Source: CAVRQM01 sp963732775 (GTDB taxonomy: Bacteria > Pseudomonadota > Alphaproteobacteria > Acetobacterales > Acetobacteraceae). Taken from it: a stretch of 64,000 nt of DNA. Shown in pieces: positions 55,097 to 63,805 of this stretch (positions are counted from its first letter, which is position 1; every line of letters starts with the position of its first letter). The stretch covers positions 2,170,001-2,234,000 of the forward strand of contig CAVTAR010000001.1 of the NCBI GenBank assembly GCA_963732775.1. Reading direction: 5' to 3'. The notes under the pieces are model-generated. The model did no database searches, was not told where the DNA came from, and worked only from the letters and a program-made list of their open reading frames with translations. A program made the translations under genes and the position numbers.

Positions 55097-55861
55097 ATGT
55101 CTGGAACGATCAACTTCAACAACTATAATGGCGGGCCGCAGACGACGATCGTCGGGCCGGCCTCGGCCAGCACCGTTTACATGAACTACGGAAATGATTT
55201 GTTCATCTCCAATTCGACCGATACGGTCATCGCCGGCTCTGGCAACGACACCGTCCTGACCGCGGCCTCGAACGTGTTCGTCTACGGCGGCGGGCCGATG
55301 ACGTTCTACAACGGCTCCGGATTCAGCACCATCGTCGGGGCCGGCACGCTGCTGGTGTTCGGCGGCACCGGCGCAGTCGAGGCGTTCGGCGGCTTCAATG
55401 CCGCGACCCTCAATGGTGGCAGCGCCGGCGGCAACGTGCTGATCGGCGGCGCCGGCACCAGCGTCCTGCGCGGCTACGGCTCCAACGACGTCCTGGCAGC
55501 CGCGAGCGGCAACGCGACGCTCACGACCTACAACGTGAGCAGCAACGAGATACTGTATGCCGGCAGCGGCAACGACTCGGTCAACACCAGCGACGGATCG
55601 AACTCCGTGGTGGGTGGCGCCGGCTCGCTGATCGCCGCGCTCGGAGCCAATACGACGGTGTTCGTGAACGGCGGCCAGGAGAACATTCACGGCGGCTACG
55701 CGGTGCAGCCCGGAGCGCCCACGCTGCAGGACATCGTCGTCGGTTTCCGCGACACTGACCAATTGTTCGACGGCTCGAAGCTCATCAACGCGACCTTCAC
55801 CAACGGCTTCTTCGCCACCACGCTGTCCAACGGGGTCCAGCTCGACGTCTTCCACGTCTGA
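55097..55861 (+). CDS. RTX/haemolysin-like repeat protein
   Basis: 254 residues, Gly/Asn/Ser/Thr-rich and almost free of Lys, Arg and Cys. Loose nonapeptide-like repeats such as VIAGSGNDTVLTAAS, VLIGGAGTSVLRGYGSNDVLAA and LYAGSGNDSVNTSDGSNSVVGGAGS resemble calcium-binding beta-roll RTX units. The C-terminal LQDIVVGFRDTDQLFDGSKL and final hydrophobic VQLDVFHV fit a type I secretion tail. There is no N-terminal signal peptide. GC content is below its neighbours. Transporter genes are not nearby. Likely secreted or surface-associated, role unknown. Confidence 0.78.
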   Translation: MSGTINFNNYNGGPQTTIVGPASASTVYMNYGNDLFISNSTDTVIAGSGNDTVLTAASNVFVYGGGPMTFYNGSGFSTIVGAGTLLVFGGTGAVEAFGGFNAATLNGGSAGGNVLIGGAGTSVLRGYGSNDVLAAASGNATLTTYNVSSNEILYAGSGNDSVNTSDGSNSVVGGAGSLIAALGANTTVFVNGGQENIHGGYAVQPGAPTLQDIVVGFRDTDQLFDGSKLINATFTNGFFATTLSNGVQLDVFHV

Positions 55862-55874
55862 GCGCACGACACGA

Positions 55875-55920
55875 GCGCAGGGCGTCGAGCGGGTCCGCGT
55901 CCGCTCGACGTCCACTGCGC
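55875..55920. terminator. Strong hairpin between convergent genes
   Basis: CGTCGAGCGG (55883-55892) pairs perfectly with CCGCTCGACG (55901-55910) around an 8-nt loop, and GCGCAG/CTGCGC outside it can extend the stem. It sits between the stops of the RTX-like gene and the convergent MarR gene. There is no U-run, so it may end transcription poorly or protect both 3' ends. Confidence 0.7.
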
Positions 55921-55942
55921 ATCGTGTCGGACCGGCACGACA

Positions 55943-56413
55943 CTACTCCCCAAGGCTGTCGAGCAGCGCCAGCAGCGCCGGGCGGATCGCCTCGAGCTCC
56001 CCGAGATTGGCTGACGCCACACTGCGGAGCACGCGCTCGGCCCGGGCCGTCAATGTCACGAGCACGCGGCGCTGATCCGCCGGGTCGGGGCCACGCCGCA
56101 CCAGGCGCATCTGCTCGAGCCGGTCGACCAGCTCGGCCGCGCTGTGCGGGCGTATCAGCAGGTCGGCCGCGATCTCGCCCACGCTCAAATGATCGCGACC
56201 CGGCGCGCCGCGGATCGACAGCAGCGCCTGGTGCTGTTGCGGCGATAGGCCGGCCGCACGGGCAGCCTCGGCGCTGAACGCGAACAGTCGCCGCAGCGCA
56301 TGGCGGAACCCGGCGAGGCGCTCGTAATCAGCCTTGTCGAGCGAACGCAGCCGCACCGCCGGTTCCGGCGCCGACTGACGGGGACGTGTCTTGCCGCTTT
56401 TATGTCGTTCCAC
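55943..56413 (-). CDS. MarR-family transcriptional regulator
   Basis: 156 residues from GTG 56413, behind AAGGAAG. The winged HTH is seen in FRHALRRLFAFSAEAARAAGLSPQQHQALLSI in pieces, then LSVGEIAADLLIRPHSAAELVDRLEQMRLVRRGPDPADQRRVLVTLTARAE, including the DxRxxxV wing. It is divergent from a fasciclin gene with a 63-nt gap, so autoregulation and control of that gene are likely. Ligand unknown. Confidence 0.92.
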   Translation of the reverse strand: MERHKSGKTRPRQSAPEPAVRLRSLDKADYERLAGFRHALRRLFAFSAEAARAAGLSPQQHQALLSIRGAPGRDHLSVGEIAADLLIRPHSAAELVDRLEQMRLVRRGPDPADQRRVLVTLTARAERVLRSVASANLGELEAIRPALLALLDSLGE

Positions 56414-56476
56414 GATACTTCCTTGGGTGCGGCCCGAAGGCGCCGCGCGCGCAACAACATCGGAGGAACCACCGCA

Positions 56477-57070
56477 ATGCCAGAACTCTCCCGTCGCGCC
56501 CTGCTCGGGGCATCCGCAGCTCTGGCCGCAGCGCCCGCGCTCGCCGGGCGACGCGCTCTCGCCGCCGCCGGCTACGTCGACAATGCCGCGTCGATGGGCG
56601 ACGCCTTCTCGGTGATGGCGGCCGACGAGCGGCTCACCACCTGGGTGCGCCTGGTGCGGGCCGCGGGGCTCGACCACTACGCACGAGCACCGAAGCCGTA
56701 CACGGTGTTCCCGATCAGCGACACCGCATTCGCCGCCACGCCCGCGATGGCGCGCGACCTGCTGGCCTTCCAGGGCGCGCCGGTGACGCACGCGGGGGCG
56801 CAGGTTTTCCCGGACATCACGACGGTGGCCAAAGTGGTGCGCGCGCATGTCGTGCCGGGCAAGCACGGGCCGGCCGAGTTCGCCGGCAAGCGGGTGACGC
56901 TGACCAGCTTCGCCGGGACGCCGATCGAGGTTGACGGCACCGGCAGTACGCTGCGCGTCACCTGGACCAGCGGCATGGACGCACAGAAGCGCGTCGCCGT
57001 GCTGGAAGGCGAGCCGGTCGTGTGCAGCAACGCCGTGGTCTACGTGCTGGACCAGGTCGGCCGGGCCTGA
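56477..57070 (+). CDS. Exported fasciclin-domain protein
   Basis: 197 residues from ATG 56477, with GGAGGAACC upstream. The Tat-type signal ELSRRALLGASAALAAAPALAG is followed by one FAS1 domain: YTVFPISDTAFAATPAM, TTVAKVVRAHVVPGKH and a final VVCSNAVVYVLDQV, the usual H2/H1 order. Fasciclin domains are adhesion or surface-attachment modules. The gene is divergent from the MarR regulator. Confidence 0.88.
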   Translation: MPELSRRALLGASAALAAAPALAGRRALAAAGYVDNAASMGDAFSVMAADERLTTWVRLVRAAGLDHYARAPKPYTVFPISDTAFAATPAMARDLLAFQGAPVTHAGAQVFPDITTVAKVVRAHVVPGKHGPAEFAGKRVTLTSFAGTPIEVDGTGSTLRVTWTSGMDAQKRVAVLEGEPVVCSNAVVYVLDQVGRA

Positions 57071-57106
57071 GCTGGCGGTGCGGGCGGGGCTGTTCCCTCG
57101 CCCGCA

Positions 57107-57601
57107 TCAGCCGCGCGCCCGCATCAGGCGGGCCTTGTCGCGCTGCCAGTCGCGGGCCGCAATGGCGTGCCGCTTGTCGGCCTTCTTGCGCCCCTCGCCC
57201 ACGCCCAGCAGCACCTTGGCGCGGCCCTTGTCGTTGAAGTGGATCTGCAACGGGACCAGCGTCACGCCATCGCGCGCGACCGCCCCCAGCAACTGCGCGA
57301 TCTGCTTGTGCTTGAGCAGCAGCTTGCGCGGCGCCCGCGGTTCGAAGCGGCTCAGCACGCCGGCCTGGTACTCCGGGATATAGGCGTTGAACAGGAACAC
57401 CTCGCCGTCGCGCTCGCCGGCCCACGCCTCGGTGATCGTCGCCCGGCCGTGGCGCAGGCTCTTCACCTCCGGGCCGAGCAGGACAATGCCGGCCTCCACC
57501 GTCTCCTTGATCGTGTAGTCGAAGCGGGCCTTGCGGTTCTGCGAGGCAATCCCGTGCGAGATCAGCCCCGTCTTCGACTTGTCCCGCTTCGGCCCCGTCA
57601 A
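57107..57601 (-). CDS. smpB: SsrA-binding protein
   Basis: 164 residues from TTG 57601; no ATG lies in frame at the N-terminus. The sequence ASQNRKARFDYTIKETVEAGIVLLGPEVKSLRHGRATI in pieces, then VFLFNAYIPEYQAG, HKQIAQLLGAVARDGVTLVPLQIHFNDKGRAKV and the basic tail GEGRKKADKRHAIAARDW are SmpB throughout. It delivers tmRNA to stalled ribosomes. It starts 8 nt after the dapA stop, the dapA-smpB pairing common in alphaproteobacteria. Confidence 0.95.
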   Translation of the reverse strand: MTGPKRDKSKTGLISHGIASQNRKARFDYTIKETVEAGIVLLGPEVKSLRHGRATITEAWAGERDGEVFLFNAYIPEYQAGVLSRFEPRAPRKLLLKHKQIAQLLGAVARDGVTLVPLQIHFNDKGRAKVLLGVGEGRKKADKRHAIAARDWQRDKARLMRARG

Positions 57602-57609
57602 CGCGCCGC

Positions 57610-58527
57610 TCAGTTCAGCAGGCCCGCCTCGACCATCGCCGCGCGCACCCTCGTGCGCGTCGCCTCGGCGATGGGGGCAAGCGGCAGGCGGGTCGCCTCG
57701 GTGCCGTGGCCGAGCAGGCTCGCCGCGTATTTCACCGGCCCCGGACTCGCCTCGGCGAACAGCGCGTCGTGCAGCGGCAGCAGGCGGTCCTGGGTCGCGA
57801 TCGCCTCGCCCACGCGCCCGTCGGCCCAGGCATCGTGCATCGCCCGGCACAGCGCGGGTGCGACGTTGCCGGTGACGCTGATGCAGCCGTCGCCGCCGGC
57901 GGCCAGGAACGACAGCGCCGTGTGGTCCTCGCCCGACAACTGCGTGAAGGCGCGGCCGCAGGCGCGGCGCGTGTGCAGCGGACGGGCCAGGTTCTGCGTC
58001 GAGTCCTTCACGCCCACGATGTTGGGGTGACGGGCCAGCCGCGCCATGGTCTCGACACTCATGTCGACCACGCTGCGCGGCGGGATGTTGTAGATGATGA
58101 CCGGGATGCCTGCCGCGTCGGCGACCGCGCTGAAATGCAGGAACAGTCCTTCCTGCGTCGGCTTGTTGTAGTAGGGCGTGACCACCAGCACGCCGTCCGC
58201 GCCCACGCCGCGGGCGTGGCGCGCCAGGCTGACCGCCTCGGCGGTGCTGTTGGACCCGGCACCGGCGATCACCGGCACGCGCCCGCGCGCCACCGCCACT
58301 ACGATCTCCACCACGCGCCGGTGTTCGTCGTGGGTGAGCGTGGGCGACTCGCCAGTGGTGCCGACCGCGACCAGCCCGTGGCTTCCCTGGCCGATCTGCC
58401 AGTCGACGAAACGCTCCAGCGCCGCCTCGTCGAGGCTGCCATCGGCGCGCATCGGCGTGATGAGGGCGACCAACGACCCCCGTATCGCGCGCGCGCTCTC
58501 CACTCCCAGCTCCGGCCCCGTCGACAT
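57610..58527 (-). CDS. dapA: 4-hydroxy-tetrahydrodipicolinate synthase
   Basis: 305 residues from ATG 58527; an upstream ATG at 58563 would add 12 residues. Motifs: SLVALITPMRADGSLD, AVGTTGESPTLTHDEH, LVVTPYYNKPTQEGLFLHF with the catalytic Tyr, IPVIIYNIPPRSV, and the Schiff-base lysine in NIVGVKDST. It condenses pyruvate with aspartate semialdehyde in the lysine/diaminopimelate route. HTRRACGRAF is a short insertion after the active site. Confidence 0.95.
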   Translation of the reverse strand: MSTGPELGVESARAIRGSLVALITPMRADGSLDEAALERFVDWQIGQGSHGLVAVGTTGESPTLTHDEHRRVVEIVVAVARGRVPVIAGAGSNSTAEAVSLARHARGVGADGVLVVTPYYNKPTQEGLFLHFSAVADAAGIPVIIYNIPPRSVVDMSVETMARLARHPNIVGVKDSTQNLARPLHTRRACGRAFTQLSGEDHTALSFLAAGGDGCISVTGNVAPALCRAMHDAWADGRVGEAIATQDRLLPLHDALFAEASPGPVKYAASLLGHGTEATRLPLAPIAEATRTRVRAAMVEAGLLN

Positions 58528-58587
58528 GGCCGGGAAGCTAGGCGCGCGGGGGGTGCGCCGCAAGCCGCGGGCACGCTAGGGTTTCCC

Positions 58588-60531
58588 ATGCGCCTGCCCA
58601 CCCTTGCCCTGGTTGTGGTGCTGTCCGGCTGCACGGGCGGCGAGAACGCGCCGACGCTCGGTGCGCTGATCCACGCCCAGCATTGGCCGCAAGCCGATGC
58701 AGCCGCGGCGGCGCGTCCCGACCCGCTGGCGGCAAGGCTGGTGACGTTCTACCGCTTGCTCGCCCCGCGCGCCGCGAGCCTGGCCGAACTCGACAGCTTC
58801 CGCGCGGCCAATCCGGACTGGCCGCAACAGGCAGTCCTGGAGCGTCGGCGCGAGGAGGCGCTCGCCATCGAGCCGGACGACGCGGTGGTGCTCAACTCCT
58901 GCGCGCGGTCGCCGCCGCACGGCAGCGCGGGCCTCGCCCGCTGTGCCGAGGCGAGCCTGCGGCAGGGCCAGCCCGCCGCCGCGATGCTGGCGGCGCGAGC
59001 CGCCTGGATGGTGACGCCCAGCGATGCCGCGGCCGAGGCGGAGTTCCTGCGGCGCTGGGGGACGATGCTGACGCAGGCCGACCATTGGGCGCGCTTCGAC
59101 CGCCTCGCCTGGAGCGATACCGCGGCGGCGGCGGGCGTGGAGCCGCTGCTCGCCCCCGCTGACCGCCCTCGCGCCGAGGCGCGGCTCGCCCTGCGTCGGG
59201 ACGAGGCGCGCGCACCCGGGCTGGTGGAGGGCCTGCCGGAAGCCGAGCAGGACGAGCCGGCGCTACTGCTGGAGCGGGTGCGGTTTCTGCGCCGGGCGCG
59301 CGACGACGCGGGCGCGGCGGTGCTGCTGCGGCGGACCGGCGGCGCTGCCGAGCGCGCGGCGGCCGCCGAGCATCGACCGGCGTTCTGGGAAGAACGCAAC
59401 CTGCTGGCCCGCCGATTGCTGCGCGGCGGCGACGCGGCGGGCGCCTACGCCCTGGTGGCCGAGACCGGCCAGACCGCAGCCGAGCCGGTGGCCGATGCCG
59501 CCTTCCTCGCCGGCTGGATCGCGCTGCGCCGCCTCGGCCGGCCGGAACTGGCGCGCCGCCATTTCGCGGCACTCCGCGACGTCTCGCGCGCCGCCGTCTC
59601 CCAGGGGCGAGCGCATTTCTGGCTGGCGCGCGCCGCCGCCGACCTCGGCGACCCCCAGCAGGCCCGCCGCGAAGACGCGCTCGCCGCCGGGTTCGCCACG
59701 ACCTATTACGGCCAGCTCGCGGCCGCCGAGAGCGACGGGCCCACGGTCTCGGCCAGGGTCGCGGCGTTGCGGGACCCGGTCTGGAGCTCGGCGCAGGCCA
59801 CGGACCTCGTCGCCCAGGACCTTGCCCGCGCCGCCGTGCTGCTGACGGCGTGGGGCGAACCGGGTCATGCGGCGGGTTTCCTGCTGCGACTCGGCGAGCT
59901 GGCACCCGATGCCGCCGACCAGGCGCTGGTGGCTCGTCTGGCCGTGCGGTTCGGCCTGCCGCAGACCGCCGTGGCGCTCGCTCGCCGCGCCGGGCGGCTC
60001 GGCGTGGTGCTGGCCGAGACCGGCTGGCCGGCCGCCTGGCGCGTCCCGGACGGCGTGGCGATCGACCCGGCGCTGGCGTTGGCCGTGATCCGCCAGGAGA
60101 GCAGCTTCGACCCCGGCACCGTGAGCCCCGCCGGGGCGCGCGGGCTCATGCAGTTGATGCCGGCGACCGCCGCGCAGCAGGCGCGCACCCTCGGCCTCGA
60201 CGTCTCGCCCGACGCGCTGACCGCCGACCCGGCGCTGAACGTGCAGCTCGGCGCGGACTACCTGTCCGAGCTGCTGCGGCGATACGGGGGCAGCCTGCCG
60301 CTGGCGCTCGCCGCCTACAACGCCGGGCCGTCGCGGGTCGCCGAGTGGCTCGCCGCCAACGGCGACCCGCGCGCCGGCGGCCCGGCGATGGTGGACTGGA
60401 TCGAACTGATCCCGCTCGGCGAGACGCGGAATTACGTGCAGCGGGTGATCGAGAATGCCGTGATCTATCGCTCGCGGCTTGGCGAGGCGTCCGCGCCGCT
60501 GCCGGTGGCGTGGCCGCGCGCGCCGGCGTGA
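58588..60531 (+). CDS. Lytic transglycosylase, Slt70-like lipoprotein
   Basis: 647 residues. A lipobox LSGC is near residue 15. A long Ala/Arg-rich helical superhelix (TPR-like, about residues 30-480) precedes the SLT domain: LALAVIRQESSFDPGTVSPAGARGLMQLMPATA with the catalytic Glu, then NVQLGADYLSELLRRYGG and ALAAYNAGPSRVAEWL, ending ETRNYVQRVIENAVIYRSR. It cleaves murein glycan strands to anhydro-muropeptides at the outer membrane face. It diverges from dapA. Confidence 0.93.
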   Translation: MRLPTLALVVVLSGCTGGENAPTLGALIHAQHWPQADAAAAARPDPLAARLVTFYRLLAPRAASLAELDSFRAANPDWPQQAVLERRREEALAIEPDDAVVLNSCARSPPHGSAGLARCAEASLRQGQPAAAMLAARAAWMVTPSDAAAEAEFLRRWGTMLTQADHWARFDRLAWSDTAAAAGVEPLLAPADRPRAEARLALRRDEARAPGLVEGLPEAEQDEPALLLERVRFLRRARDDAGAAVLLRRTGGAAERAAAAEHRPAFWEERNLLARRLLRGGDAAGAYALVAETGQTAAEPVADAAFLAGWIALRRLGRPELARRHFAALRDVSRAAVSQGRAHFWLARAAADLGDPQQARREDALAAGFATTYYGQLAAAESDGPTVSARVAALRDPVWSSAQATDLVAQDLARAAVLLTAWGEPGHAAGFLLRLGELAPDAADQALVARLAVRFGLPQTAVALARRAGRLGVVLAETGWPAAWRVPDGVAIDPALALAVIRQESSFDPGTVSPAGARGLMQLMPATAAQQARTLGLDVSPDALTADPALNVQLGADYLSELLRRYGGSLPLALAAYNAGPSRVAEWLAANGDPRAGGPAMVDWIELIPLGETRNYVQRVIENAVIYRSRLGEASAPLPVAWPRAPA

Positions 60532-60535
60532 CGGC

Positions 60536-61003
60536 GTGACGGCCCGCCTCAAGGTGAGCCGCCTGGTCGCCAGCGGCTTCGGCGCCGGCTATGCGCCGGT
60601 GGCACCCGGCACCGCCGCCTCGTGCGCCGCGGTACTGGTGGGCGCGGCCCTGCTGGCCTGGCACCCGCTGGCCCTGCCGGTCGCCGTGGCATGCGGCGTG
60701 CTGGGCGGCTGGTGGGCGGTCCGGGCCAGCGGGGTGACCGGCGACCCCGGCTGGGTGGTAATCGACGAATTCGCCGGCCAGTGGATTGCCATGCTGCCGC
60801 TGCGTCATCCCGGGTGGGCAGGCTTGCTGCTGGCGCTACTGCTTTTTCGCCTGCTCGACATCGCCAAGCCCGGGCCCGTGGGCTGGGCCGATCGCCGCCC
60901 CGGCGCGCTCGGCGTGATGGCCGACGACGTGATCGCGGGCGCGCTCGCCGCCGTCGCGCTGTGGGCCGCACAGCGTCTGTTGCCGGCATGGCTGGCATTG
61001 TGA
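60536..61003 (+). CDS. pgpA: Phosphatidylglycerophosphatase A
   Basis: 155 residues from GTG 60536. Motifs: LVASGFGAGYAPVAPGTAASCAAVL, DPGWVVIDEFAGQWIAML, LLLFRLLDIAKPGPVGWADRRPGALGVMADDVIAG, which carry the acidic residues typical of PgpA, and three to four membrane helices. It removes the phosphate from phosphatidylglycerophosphate. Four nt separate it from the transglycosylase stop, and it overlaps the DUF2252 gene by 4 nt. Confidence 0.92.
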   Translation: MTARLKVSRLVASGFGAGYAPVAPGTAASCAAVLVGAALLAWHPLALPVAVACGVLGGWWAVRASGVTGDPGWVVIDEFAGQWIAMLPLRHPGWAGLLLALLLFRLLDIAKPGPVGWADRRPGALGVMADDVIAGALAAVALWAAQRLLPAWLAL

Positions 61004-62385
61004 GCGGCGCCGGAACACACTTCGGCATGGACACGGCCGCGTCACGAACGCCAGGGCTCGCCAGCACCGACGAGCGGCGCGAACGCGGCCAGGCGCAGCG
61101 TGCCCGGCTGCCGCGCGGCAGCCACGCGCTGTGGCCGACCGGCGGCGCCGTGCGCGACCCGGTGGCGGTCGTGCTGGCCGCCGATGCCGGGCGCATCGCG
61201 GCGTTGCTGCCGCTGCGCTACGCGCGGATGCAGGCCGACCCATTCGCCTTCCTGCGCGGCAGTGCCGCCCTGATGGCCGCCGACCTCGCGACGCAGCCCA
61301 GCACCACACTGCTCGCGCAGGCCTGCGGCGACGCGCACCTGATGAACTTCGGCAGCGCGCTCTCGGCCGAGGGGCTGCCGGTCTTCGACGTGACCGACTT
61401 CGACGAGACCCTGCCGGCGCCGTTTGAATGGGACGTCAAGCGCCTGGCCACCAGCCTCGCCATCGCCGGCCGAGCGCAGGGACTCGGCGCGAAACCGTGC
61501 CGCGCGCTGGCCCGGCGCGCCGCCCACGCCTATCGCCAGCACATGGACGCGCTGGCGAGCCTCGCCCCGCTCGACGCCTGGCGCTCGGGCATCGACCTCG
61601 ACCGTGCGGTGGACGAGATCGGCGACCGCGCCGTGCGCCGCCGCGAGCGGGAGCGGCTGGCGCACGCGCAGGACGCGAGCCGCACCGCGTTCCGCCGGCT
61701 GGTCGGCACCAGCGGGCGGCTGCACCTGCCGGAGCGCCCGCCGTTGGTCTATCGGCTGCCCGACCAGGAAGGCGTCGCCTGGGCCGCCTTCGCCGCCTAC
61801 GCCGACAGCCTGGCCGAGGAGCGCCGGGTGTTGCTCGCCCGCTACGAACTGGTGGACGTGGCTTTCAAGGCGGTGGGCGTCGGCAGCGTCGGCACGTTCT
61901 GCGCGCTGGGACTGTTCACGACCGCAGATGGCGACATCCTGATCCTGCAGCTGAAGGAGGCGCGGGCGAGCGTGCTGGCCGCGCATGTCGGCCCGAGCGC
62001 TCACGCCGACCAGGGCGAGCGCGTGGTGGTTGGCCAGCGCATGCTGCAGGCGAGCCCGGACGTGTTCCTCGGCTGGGCGGCGAGGCACCCCGAGGGGCGG
62101 CACTTCTACGTCCGCCAGTTGCGGGACTCCCGGCTGGCCGCGATGGGGGCGCACATCGAGGCCGATGGGCTGCGCTTTTGCGCCCAGCTCTGCGGCCGCA
62201 CGCTGGCGCGGGCCCACGCGCGCTCGGGCGACGCGGCGCAAATCGCCGGATATCTCGGCGAGGGCGAGGCGTTCGACGAGGCGGTCGGCACGTTCGCCGA
62301 GCGCTATGGCGAGCAGGTGGTGGCCGACCATACCGCTTTCGTGGCCGCGATCCACGCCGGGCGGGTCGAGGCGGCGCCCGGTTGA
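61000..62385 (+). CDS. DUF2252 protein, kinase-like fold
   Basis: 461 residues from GTG 61000 (GTGA overlap with pgpA); ATG 61027 is an alternative. Family motifs: MQADPFAFLRGSAALMAADL, QACGDAHLMNFGS, VFDVTDFDETLPAPFEWDVKRLATSLAIA, VGVGSVGTFCALGLF and LQLKEARASVLA. The GDAHLxN and DFDET segments recall the catalytic loop and metal Asp of aminoglycoside-phosphotransferase-like kinases. No substrate is known to me. Context between pgpA and pncC gives no hint. Confidence 0.9.
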   Translation: MSGAGTHFGMDTAASRTPGLASTDERRERGQAQRARLPRGSHALWPTGGAVRDPVAVVLAADAGRIAALLPLRYARMQADPFAFLRGSAALMAADLATQPSTTLLAQACGDAHLMNFGSALSAEGLPVFDVTDFDETLPAPFEWDVKRLATSLAIAGRAQGLGAKPCRALARRAAHAYRQHMDALASLAPLDAWRSGIDLDRAVDEIGDRAVRRRERERLAHAQDASRTAFRRLVGTSGRLHLPERPPLVYRLPDQEGVAWAAFAAYADSLAEERRVLLARYELVDVAFKAVGVGSVGTFCALGLFTTADGDILILQLKEARASVLAAHVGPSAHADQGERVVVGQRMLQASPDVFLGWAARHPEGRHFYVRQLRDSRLAAMGAHIEADGLRFCAQLCGRTLARAHARSGDAAQIAGYLGEGEAFDEAVGTFAERYGEQVVADHTAFVAAIHAGRVEAAPG

Positions 62386-62396
62386 CGGCTTAGGCG

Positions 62397-62888
62397 ATGC
62401 TGGCGGCGGCCATGGTGGAGCAAGCCGAGGCGGCGCTGGAGGCGTTGCGGGGGCGCGGCTGGACGGTGGCGACAGCGGAGAGCTGCACGGGCGGCCTGGT
62501 CGCTGCGGCACTGACCGCGATCGCCGGCAGCAGCGACGTGGTGGATCGCGGGTTCGTCACCTACTCCAACGCGGCCAAGGCGGAGATGCTGGGCGTCGAC
62601 CCGGCGCTGATCGGGCGCGTGGGCGCGGTGAGCGAGGCGGTGGCGCGCGCGATGGCCGAAGGGGCTTTGGCGCGCTCCGGGGCATCCATCGCGGTGTCGG
62701 CCACGGGCATTGCCGGGCCCGGTGGCGGCAGTGCCGATAAGCCGGTCGGGCTGGTGTGGTTCGGGTTCGCCCGCCGCGACCGGGTGACGGAGACGCTGCG
62801 CCGCGTATTCGCGGGCGACCGGGCGGCGGTGCGAGGCGCGAGCGTCGCGCTGGTGCTGGTGCGACTGCGCGAGTTGGCGTTGGCCTAG
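62397..62888 (+). CDS. pncC: CinA-family nicotinamide-nucleotide amidohydrolase
   Basis: 163 residues, the stand-alone C-terminal CinA form. Motifs: VATAESCTGGLVAAALTAIAGSS, GFVTYSNAAKAEMLGV, VGAVSEAVARAMAEGAL, SATGIAGPGGGSADKPVGLVWFG. The Ser in AESCTGG and the SADKPVG loop are the deamidase site that converts NMN to nicotinate mononucleotide. It follows the DUF2252 gene by 11 nt. Confidence 0.94.
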   Translation: MLAAAMVEQAEAALEALRGRGWTVATAESCTGGLVAAALTAIAGSSDVVDRGFVTYSNAAKAEMLGVDPALIGRVGAVSEAVARAMAEGALARSGASIAVSATGIAGPGGGSADKPVGLVWFGFARRDRVTETLRRVFAGDRAAVRGASVALVLVRLRELALA

Positions 62889-62916
62889 ACGCGCGCCGGC
62901 GGTAGGTTGGGAGCCT

Positions 62917-63006
62917 GGATGGGTGGCCGAGCGGCTTAAGGCAGCGGTCTTGAAAACCGCCGTGCGCGCAAGCGCACCGTGGGTTCGAATCCCACTCCAT
63001 CCGCCA
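62917..63006 (+). tRNA. tRNA-Ser (anticodon UGA)
   Basis: Acceptor stem GGATGGG pairs with TCCATCC, discriminator G, CCA encoded at 63004-63006. The anticodon arm GCGGT-CTTGAAA-ACCGC gives TGA. A long variable arm (cgtgcgcgcaagcgcacg) typical of serine tRNAs and T-arm GGTTCGAATCC follow. Confidence 0.97.
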
Positions 63007-63101
63007 CCTCGGAACGGGGTCCGGCATGAGGTTGCGCCCGTCGAGAGCGGCATGTCCCTGGGCGCGGTGCGAAGGCCCGAAGGGGGCGGACAGGAAGCTG
63101 C

Positions 63102-63743
63102 TCACTCGAACTCCGTCGGCAGTTCCGGGGCGCGGAAGTGGGCAAACATGCGCGCGAGCTGGTGCGGCAGCACGCGGCTGGTGGACAGCTCCGCCTCGGC
63201 CGGCAGCGCCGCTTCGGCAAAAAACGCGACCTCGCTGGTCTCGAGGCTTCCCCGCGCGGTGCCGCCGGTGATTGCGCAGATGTAGAACAGCTTCGCGGCG
63301 CTGAAGAACGCCGGCTGGTGGCCTTGCCGCGTGCGGTCCCACACGGCGGCGCACTTGTCCACCCGGACCTGAAACCCGCTCTCTTCGCGGACCTCCTTAG
63401 CCACGTTCTCGGCGGGCGAGAGGTTCACGTCGGCCCAGCCGCCGGGCAGCGTCCAGCGGCCGGCGTCCTGCACCTCGCGCACCATCAGGATACGCCCCGC
63501 GTCGTTGAAGCAGGCCCCCCGCACGTCGATCTTGGGCGTGGCGTATCCCGTCTCGCCGGCGAACAGGCCGAGCAGCTCCGCAGAATCCGCGCCGGTGCGC
63601 AGCGCGGCCATGCGGGCGGCGAGCAGGCGGAGCGCCTCGTAGCGCTCGCGGTCGTATGGGTCACGCGCGTAGGTGAGCCCGGTCTGCGCGATCGCCTGCA
63701 GGTCGCGGACGTGGGTGAGCCAGGCGGGTTCGTCATGCGCCAT
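63102..63743 (-). CDS. NUDIX hydrolase with N-terminal NUDIX-associated domain
   Basis: 213 residues. Residues 1-60 (WLTHVRDLQAIAQTGLTYARDPYDRERYEALR) form the helical domain of the ADP-ribose-pyrophosphatase-like subgroup. The NUDIX box reads GGWADVNLSPAENVAKEVREESGFQV in pieces: the REEXG part is intact, but Leu stands where the first Glu of GX5E should be. It should hydrolyse a nucleoside diphosphate derivative if still active. It lies 95 nt beyond tRNA-Ser on the other strand. Confidence 0.88.
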   Translation of the reverse strand: MAHDEPAWLTHVRDLQAIAQTGLTYARDPYDRERYEALRLLAARMAALRTGADSAELLGLFAGETGYATPKIDVRGACFNDAGRILMVREVQDAGRWTLPGGWADVNLSPAENVAKEVREESGFQVRVDKCAAVWDRTRQGHQPAFFSAAKLFYICAITGGTARGSLETSEVAFFAEAALPAEAELSTSRVLPHQLARMFAHFRAPELPTEFE

Positions 63744-63805
63744 GCGCGACCGGCTTGACCGACATCGGCGCGATCCGTCCTGGCGGCATTTGCAAAGAGG
63801 TCAGC

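Noticed and set aside
15020..63006. Genomic island attached to a tRNA gene
   Set aside because: Neither tRNA-Leu nor tRNA-Ser has an integrase gene or an obvious repeated tRNA 3' end nearby.
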